DNA of 14,578 nucleotides from Lojkania enalia (taxonomy: Eukaryota > Ascomycota > Dothideomycetes > Pleosporales), in contig ML986837.1 of assembly GCA_010094045.1 (NCBI GenBank), positions 38,900 through 53,477 of the forward strand, given 5' to 3'. The notes beneath the pieces are model-generated. The model was not told where the DNA came from. It searched no databases and was given only the letters and a program-made list of their open reading frames with translations. The position numbers and the translations under genes were made by a program. Below are positions 9,151-14,578 of the stretch, piece by piece (the stretch's first letter is position 1; every line of letters begins with the position of its first letter).

Positions 9151-10836
9151 ATATCTCAACAATATAAAGCTAATCTATCTAATTAAGAAGGTAGAATTGA
9201 ACTTGCCCTTTAAACCTATACTTTAGGCTAATTTTAAAGCGTGCGACGCGCTGTAGCAGCTTTTAATATATAATACTAGCAGCTCTCTAACTAGCTTTAT
9301 AGAATTACCTTTTAACCTTAAACTCAACTAAATTATATAAAGCTTATAGCAACTAAAGAGTAGACGATCGTACGATATATCCTTAACCTTAATTTGCGAG
9401 GATTTACGCCGCGGCTTTATAAGGTAGTAGATATAATAGATAAACTATTACGTGTGCGGGGTAAAATATTTATAGGTAAAAACTAGTCTAAACGATTTAT
9501 ATTACGTATAAATAAGCTTAAAACAGTTTTTAATTAAGTAAAGGACTGTTAGAGGATATTATAAGAAGATTTAGAAGTTATTAACGCGTGGTTTAAACTT
9601 ATATAAGAGACGGTAGCTAAATATAGTATTTATAAAGATAATATCTATAACTTTAATAAGATAGGCTTCTAGATAGGTATAATTAGCTCTATAAAAGTTG
9701 TTACAGGTTTAGAATGCTATATAAAACCTATACTTATTTAGCTAGGTGATTAAGAGTAGGTTATAGTAATCTAGAGTATCTACGCTGCTAGGTATATAAC
9801 CCTACTATTTATTATCTATAAAGGACGCGTCTATATCTTAGTATAGTATAAGGAGACAGATATACTATACAACTAGAAGCTCTCAGTTTCTAAGAATAAA
9901 TAGATAAATAATAAGCTTAGTTTTAAGTAGTTAAAGTACTTTAATACGCATATAAAAACGCGTTAGGTAGAATTATATAGGCTACTTATTTTTAATAGCT
10001 ATAAGAGCTATCTAAACCAGGATTTTAAGAATTATTACCTTATATAAAAGATTCTTACCCTCTATATACTAGTATATTTATTATATATCCTACAGCTACT
10101 TAATATAGTATACTTCTTACTATTAAAGCTAAAGTACTCCCAGTATATATAAGACTTAGCATGCTAACGCGTCTACTATATTAATAAAGAAGGCTTTCTA
10201 CCAGCTTTTAGAGACGCGTTTTTTAATATATTTATATATAAGAACTATAAAAAGGCCTTTAAAATATCTAGACTAGTTCCTATTAACGTACAGGTTGTTC
10301 TTAAGCGCTTTAAAGTCCGGTTGTATATACTACTAGAGGTACCCCTACTAGAAATACTATAGTAGTTAAAAATACTAAGTAATATATAAGAATTTAGATT
10401 ATAATCAACTCTTATATAGAGGTCCTTTATATAATCACTAAAAGAAGCTAAAGAAGGCTTCTTACAGCTAATAAAAAGAGCTGAATTGATGCTGTATTAA
10501 AACGCTCTTATAAACTACTGGATTATAGAGCTTAAAGAGTAATTAGAGGTTATAATAAAATATAAAACATATAAACAGAAGCAAATCCAGTATAGTAGTA
10601 TAATAGAGTATAGTAAGGGAGCTTCGTATAGAGCTGCTAAGGCATCTACAGCTCTTCAGCAATCTAAGAAGGCTTATAGTAGTAGTAGTAAGAAACTAGC
10701 TCAACCTGGTCAACGGTACTATAGAAACTATAGAAAGATCGAGTATAATACTCGTACGTGCTAAAAAGATATAGAAGCTTCTTCTAAATCTAGTCTAAGT
10801 ATCTTATACGCAGGTTCTCTTATAGATAGCAAGTAA
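9151..10836 (+). pseudogene. A2 transposase, full-length collinear remnant
   Basis: The start is taken as ATA at 9151-9153 (former ATG), giving 561 codons to the TAA at 10834-10836. Residues about 13-50 form a psq-like HTH (EGRIELALQTY) and about 60-135 the CENP-B-type DNA-binding region (KEQTIVRYILNLNLRGF, then a GKNWSKRFI block). The DDE domain has its catalytic residues at 169, 282 and 318 (9655, 9994, 10102); all three are Asn instead of Asp, and the spacing is DD35D. A CCHC zinc knuckle at about 524-537 has Tyr at both first Cys and at His, with the last Cys kept. No indel is seen, but Gln codons have become stops throughout. It would have acted in the nucleus as a cut-and-paste transposase. 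Confidence 0.88.
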
Positions 10837-10866
10837 ATTAAGGTCTTATATATAGTGTTGGTAGTA

Positions 10867-10987
10867 CTAAGAAAAAGTGGCCGGCTTAGTAGTATAGCCG
10901 GCTTAGTAGTATAGCCGGCTTAGTAGTATAGCCGGCTTAGTAGTATAGCCGGCTTAGTAGTATAGCCGGCTTAGTAGTACTTTATAT
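10867..10987 (+). repeat. A2 right terminal region with six tandem 17-bp units
   Basis: After ctaagaaaaa (10867-10876) come six 17-bp units at 10877-10978, consensus atagccggcttagtagt, then the tip actttatat. The five downstream units are identical; the first differs by gtg for ata. The left end has only two units, so four have been added here: 53 + 4 x 17 = 121 bp, which fits exactly. Confidence 0.92.
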
Positions 10988-10989
10988 TA

Positions 10990-11859
10990 TATTAATTACT
11001 AATTTTTAACAGCTATAAAAGCTATAACTTATTTAAATTTAGGCAGCTCTATAAGAAAAAGAATATTATTACTCTCTATATACCTCTATATTTATTATAT
11101 CTACTATAGTTACTAGATATAAATTATTTCTTACCTTTAAAGACTGCGTACGGGTGTTAAGTTAAGTAGTTAATATATGGTTATATTAACTATATTATAA
11201 AAATTAAGTTCTTACCCTACTTTAAAATAGCTTTTAATATAGTAATTATAAAGAGTAATATTTTAGATAGCTTTTAAAGTGCTAGTCTAGTTCTATTTAA
11301 TCTAGATATAATACTATTAAAGCTCGAAGTTTAACTATATATACTAATACCCTCTATAGTTAAAGATACCTCTTAAGAGTTAAAAATACTAAGTAATCCT
11401 ATTAAATTTAGGTCTTAATCTACGTACATTTAATTAAGAGTTTAAAAGTACCTAGATAGTTTATCTATTTTAATAGTAGAAGCGTTTAAATATTTTATAA
11501 AGGATACTATATATATAATATATAAAAACGTACTATTATATACTTAGGTTACTAAGCTTTAAGCAGCTAATAAAACCGCTATATAATATTAATCGTATAA
11601 AAGAAAGTATATATAGAAGAAAAGTAATATAATAATTAAAGAAGGCGTTTAATTAACTACTCTAAAAGAGTTTAATACTTATACTAATAGGAAGAAGAGT
11701 AGAAAGAAGGCGTATATTAATAGAGGCTAGCCGATTTAAAAGTACTATAGGTAGTATAGTAAGGCTAAGTATAATTCGCGGACGTATAAAAATAATACTA
11801 TAGATATAGAAGAATAGGCTACTATATTATATAATATAATAGAATATAAGAAAGGATAA
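10990..11859 (+). pseudogene. B1 transposase remnant, C-terminal part after A2
   Basis: The frame resumes after the right TA duplication with YQLLIFNSYKSYN. The second catalytic Asp is Asn at 11008-11010; the third is intact at 11116-11118 in LLQLLDINYF (DD35D). The C-terminal zinc knuckle near 11740-11795 has Tyr at all four ligand positions but keeps CCHC spacing. The TAA at 11857-11859 lies 741 bp after the third catalytic codon, exactly as in B2, so it is taken as the original stop. Confidence 0.82.
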
Positions 11860-11908
11860 TATTTTATAAAAAGAAGTTGTAATTTTAGTATAGTCTTAAT
11901 ATTATAAT

Positions 11909-12060
11909 TAGCTCGCTTAGATAATTAACTTGCTTAGATAATTAACTTGCTTAGATAATTAACTTACTTAGATAATTAACTTACTTAGATAATTAACTTA
12001 CTTAGATAATTGACTTATTTAGATAATTAACTTGTTTAGATAATTAACTCGCTTATATAG
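11909..12060 (+). repeat. B1 right terminal array, eight 17-bp units plus 16-bp terminal unit
   Basis: Units of taacttgcttagataat type repeat every 17 bp from 11909 to 12044, then taactcgcttatatag closes the element. Units differ at RIP-type positions (tgcttag, tacttag, tatttag, tgtttag). B2 ends and the B1 left end have only two units, so seven have been gained here. Confidence 0.92.
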
Positions 12061-12072
12061 TATGTTAATATA
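12061..12072. other. 12-bp spacer between B1 and B2
   Basis: tatgttaatata separates the two inverted family B copies. It contains the TA duplications of both. It may be all that remains of A3 sequence between the two insertion sites, or may include a small filler; it has no clear counterpart in A1 or A2. Confidence 0.6.
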
Positions 12073-12105
12073 TAGTATAAGCGAGCTGATTATCTAAGCG
12101 AGCTA
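12073..12105 (-). repeat. B2 3' terminal repeat, two units
   Basis: A 16-bp terminal unit (12073-12088) and attatctaagcgagcta (12089-12105). There is no expansion, in contrast to the B1 3' end 13 bp away. Confidence 0.8.
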
Positions 12106-12154
12106 ATTATAATACTAAAACTATACTAAAATCGCGACTACTTTTCGCAAAATA

Positions 12155-13833
12155 TTATACTTTCTTATATTCTATCGTACTATATAGTATAGTAGCCTAT
12201 TCTTCTATATCTATAGTATTATTTTTATACGTCTACAAGTTATATCTAGCCTTATTATACTACCTATAGTACCTTTAAGTTAGCTGGTCTCTATTAATAC
12301 GCGCCTTCTTCCTACTCTTCTTCCTATTAGTATAAGTACTAAACTCTTTTAGAGTAGTTAATTAAACGCCTTCTTTAATTATTAGGTTGTCTTTCTTCTA
12401 TATATACTTTCTTTTATATAATCGACGTTATATAACAGCTTTATTAGCTGCTTAAAACTTAGTAACCTAAGTATATAATAGTACGTTTTTATATATTATA
12501 TATATAGTACCTTTTATAAACTATTTAAACACCTTTACTATTAAAATAGATAAGTTATCTAGATACTTTTAAACTTTTAATTAAACGTACGTAGATTAAA
12601 ACTTAAATTCGATAGGATTACTTAGTATTTTTAACTCCTAAAAGGTATTTTCGACTATAAGAGGTATTAGTATATATAGTTAAACTTTAAGCTTTAATAG
12701 TACTATATTTAGATTAAATAGAACTAGACTAGCATTTTAAAAACTACTTAAGATATTACTCTTTATAATTGCTATATTAAAAGCTACTTTAAAATAGAAT
12801 AAGAACTCGATTTTTATAATATAGTTAATATAACCGCATATCAGCTGCTCAACTTAGCACCCATACATAGTCTTTAAAGGCGAGAAACAACCTATATCTA
12901 GTAGCTATAATAGGTACAATAAATATAGAGGTATATAGAGAGTAATAATATTCTTTTCTTTATAAAGCTACCTAAATTCAAATAAGTCGTAGCTCTTATA
13001 GCTATCGAGAATTAGCAATTAATATATACTAATAGTACAATCTTTTATATATATATTAAAGTACTTTAACTATTTAATACTAATATTATTTATCGTCTAG
13101 CTATTATTAGTAACCTATATAGCCTAGGTTAGTAGTATATTATCTTCTTTATACTATATAGAGAGGTGGTAGGTATTTATAAAGATAATAAAAAATAGTA
13201 TTATCTATTCTATCGCGTTAATACTCTAGATAACTATAGTCTATTTATAATTGTCTAGCTAGAGCTACTTTAGTTAATTCTATCTCTTAGAGCTAGTAAC
13301 TACTACTTCTATTAATATTACACCTATTATAAAGCTTAATTTATTAAAGTTGTATATATTTTCGTTAATAATACTATACTTAACTTTTATATTCTATATA
13401 AGGTAGAACTAGCCTTCTATAACTTTAGAATCCTTATATTTAGCTTTTAAATAGTTGTACTTTTAATTAAATTTAATCTTAAGCTTAGGTATATATTTAA
13501 TAAAGTTCTCTACCTAGTTCTTTTTAATCTAGCTAGTAGAGCATACAGCTAGTAGTAAATTAGCTATATCTTAAATAGTAGTAAGCTGTAGTAGAAATCC
13601 TCTTATATCTAGATCTAGTATATACTAAATAATTACCTACTTTTTAGTCTTACTAAGCTTTATTAAATTAGGCTAGTAATCGCGTTATAGAGTTGTTCCT
13701 TGCTTTTATATACTAAGTATACTTTAGAAGATATTATAGATTAATATAATATAACGTATAATTAGTATTATATTTTATTAAAGAGTTTAAAATATAAGCT
13801 ATATCCTACTTTCTAAATTAATTCTATAGTTAT
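12155..13833 (-). pseudogene. B2 transposase remnant
   Basis: Same protein as B1. A 4-bp deletion near 13806-13811, just after the presumed start, shifts the frame relative to B1. From there the DNA-binding and DDE domains are collinear with B1. The first catalytic Asp is Asn (13343-13345); the second (13004-13006) and third (12896-12898) are intact Asp, spaced 113 and 36 codons. The third site reads LLDIGCFSPLKTMYG, close to the usual family form. The zinc knuckle near 12240-12290 has Tyr at its ligand positions. The stop TAA is at 12155-12157. The start at 13833 is only inferred from B1. Confidence 0.82.
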
Positions 13834-13897
13834 TAGTTGTAGTATAATACTATAAAGTATAATTATCGCGATTTTAGTAGGGTTTTAGTATTATAAT

Positions 13898-13930
13898 TAG
13901 CTCGTTTAGGTAATCAGCTCGCTTATACTA
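13898..13930 (-). repeat. B2 5' terminal repeat, two units
   Basis: Read on the minus strand: a 16-bp terminal unit (13930-13915) and attacctaaacgagcta (13914-13898). The TA duplication is at 13931-13932. Confidence 0.78.
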
Positions 13931-13932
13931 TA

Positions 13933-14578
13933 TATTAAGCTTTAATTAAAATAAAAATTTAAGCGTATTATTTAGAGTTTTTAATACTTATAGTATCTAT
14001 AGTATAGAAAGTTCTAGTAGAGTATATAGTTATATTTTAAAGCGCTTAAATACTACTTATATATTTAGAAGAACTAGATCTAATACTTTAAAAGTTTTTT
14101 ATAATTATCGTACGTAAATATATTAAAAAATACATTTCTAAAGGCTAGTAAGAAGCCTTTTTTATTAATATAGAAGATATATTAGTATACTAAGTCTTAT
14201 ATATATTAAAAGTACTTCTACTTTAAAAGTCTAAAGTAAACTATATTAAGTAGCTAGAGGATATATAATAAATAGGCTAGTATATAGAGGGTAAGGATCT
14301 TATTCTTAAAGTAGTAGTTCTTAAAATTCTAGTTAAGGTAGCTTTTATAACTATCTAGAATTAGTAGCTAATATATCTCTACCTAACGTACCTCTATATA
14401 AATATTAAAATACTTTAACTATTTAAAACTAAGCGTATTATTTATTTAGCTATTTTTAGATACTAAAAACTTCTAATTATATAGTATATCTATCTTCTTA
14501 TATTAAGTAGAAATATAAATACGCCCTTTATAGATAATAAAAGATAGGGTTATATACCCTACTATATAGATACTCTAG
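13933..14578 (-). mobile_element. Family A copy A3, middle part, continues beyond window
   Basis: On the minus strand this aligns with A1 from about 660 to 1310: the block around the second and third catalytic residues and the following region. It is broken at 13931 by B2 and picks up again at 8158. The rest of A3 (DNA-binding part and left end) lies beyond 14578. Confidence 0.8.
13933..14578 (-). pseudogene. A3 transposase remnant, DDE domain part
   Basis: The second catalytic Asp is intact (14353-14355, in LLILDSYKS-like context); the third is Asn (14245-14247), 36 codons on, giving DD35D. The first would be near 14692, outside the window. The stretch after the third site follows the A1 order (a NKKGFLLAFRN-like block, then a FKRFKIQLYTLLE-like block). 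Numerous Gln codons are now stops. Together with 7725-8158 it makes up about two thirds of a family A transposase. Confidence 0.75.

Larger units (their letters stand above)
9071..10987 (+). mobile_element. Family A copy A2, complete pogo/Fot1-like transposon, 1917 bp
   Basis: This is the only family A copy with both ends in the window. Left tip acgtaaagt (9071-9079), right tip actttatat (10979-10987) and TA duplications define it exactly. The left terminal region is 53 bp with two 17-bp units; the right is 121 bp with six. It encodes a single transposase and nothing else. It keeps many more CpA and TpG sites than A1 and A3 (for example around 9120-9170 and 10700-10730), and being nested in B1, which is nested in A3, it should be the last or among the last to arrive. 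Confidence 0.92.
8161..12060 (+). mobile_element. Family B copy B1, pogo-like transposon interrupted by A2
   Basis: The left end starts ctatataagcgag at 8161 after TA (8159-8160); the right end at 12060 is its reverse complement and is followed by TA (12061-12062). A2 plus one TA occupies 9071-10989; without it B1 is 1981 bp. Subtracting seven extra 17-bp units at the right end leaves 1862 bp, four more than B2, which is the size of a deletion seen in B2. B1 is inserted in A3. Confidence 0.85.
12073..13930 (-). mobile_element. Family B copy B2, pogo-like transposon, 1858 bp
   Basis: Both ends read tagtataagcgagctg inwards and are flanked by TA (12071-12072 and 13931-13932; exact limits are uncertain by 2 bp because the flanks are TATA-rich). 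It aligns with B1 over its whole length with one 4-bp deletion near 13806-13811. It lies tail to tail with B1, inside A3. The 12840-12905 segment keeps many CpA sites that are mutated in B1. Confidence 0.85.

Noticed and set aside
8968..9162. 64-codon open frame on the minus strand starting with ATG
   Set aside because: It runs backwards across the A2/B1 junction and the A2 left terminal repeat, opposite to both transposase genes. Its hydrophobic look comes from T-rich complement sequence; it exists only because A2 was inserted there.
10877..10978. Microsatellite or minisatellite independent of transposons
   Set aside because: The unit is the same as the two units in the left terminal repeat of A2, in inverted orientation, so it belongs to the element.
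11909..12060. CRISPR-like array
   Set aside because: The 17-bp units are directly adjacent without spacers, and end at the tip of a transposon. They are subterminal repeats of family B.
1..14578. Use of a genetic code in which TAA and TAG encode Gln
   Set aside because: The pattern would mimic such a code, but Asp-to-Asn, Cys-to-Tyr and Gly-to-Arg changes at active sites, loss of CpA/TpG and loss of ATG starts all point to RIP of dead copies.
1..14578. Mitochondrial or plastid DNA, suggested by the high A+T content
   Set aside because: The genes are pogo-like nuclear transposases and a Ty3/gypsy-like element, with RIP, a nuclear process. No rRNA, tRNA or respiratory gene was seen.

Overview
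The window reads as a transposon graveyard from a filamentous ascomycete (Pezizomycotina-type) genome. It is extremely A+T-rich. CpA and TpG are almost absent over long stretches (none in 541-600) while TpA is in excess, and the cytosines that remain lie mostly before T, C or G. That is the footprint of repeat-induced point mutation (RIP). No intact gene is visible on either strand. Reading TAA and TAG as mutated Gln codons brings back long collinear reading frames in the same frame over hundreds of codons, so the old genes can still be recognised.

Layout. 1-1815: copy A1 (+) of a pogo/Fot1-like DNA transposon, family A, whose left tip lies just outside the window. It sits at a TA inside the reverse transcriptase of a Ty3/gypsy-like retroelement R (-), of which RT, protease and Gag-like parts fill about 1818-4790, with a long in-frame N-terminal extension to about 6260. 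6261-7671: no recognisable gene. 7674-8158 and 13933-14578: two parts of a third family A copy, A3 (-). A3 is split by two copies of a second pogo-like family: B1 (+, 8161-12060) and B2 (-, 12073-13930), with their 3' ends facing each other across 12 bp. B1 is itself split by a complete family A copy, A2 (+, 9071-10987).

The reconstruction was checked by codon counting. Removing A2 plus one TA puts B1's first two catalytic positions exactly 113 codons apart, as in A1, A2 and B2. All copies where it can be measured show the DD35D spacing of the Fot1/pogo group. B1 and B2 have the same length apart from seven extra 17-bp repeat units in B1 and a 4-bp deletion in B2. Both transposase families carry a psq-type plus CENP-B-type DNA-binding region, a DDE domain and a C-terminal CCHC zinc knuckle.

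The most interesting structure is in the transposon ends. Families A and B both have tandem 17-bp units inside their terminal inverted repeats. In A2 (2 units left, 6 right) and B1 (2 left, 9 right) the units are expanded only at the 3' end. Nothing here suggests a working host pathway; the interest lies in transposon-end architecture, nesting order and RIP history.
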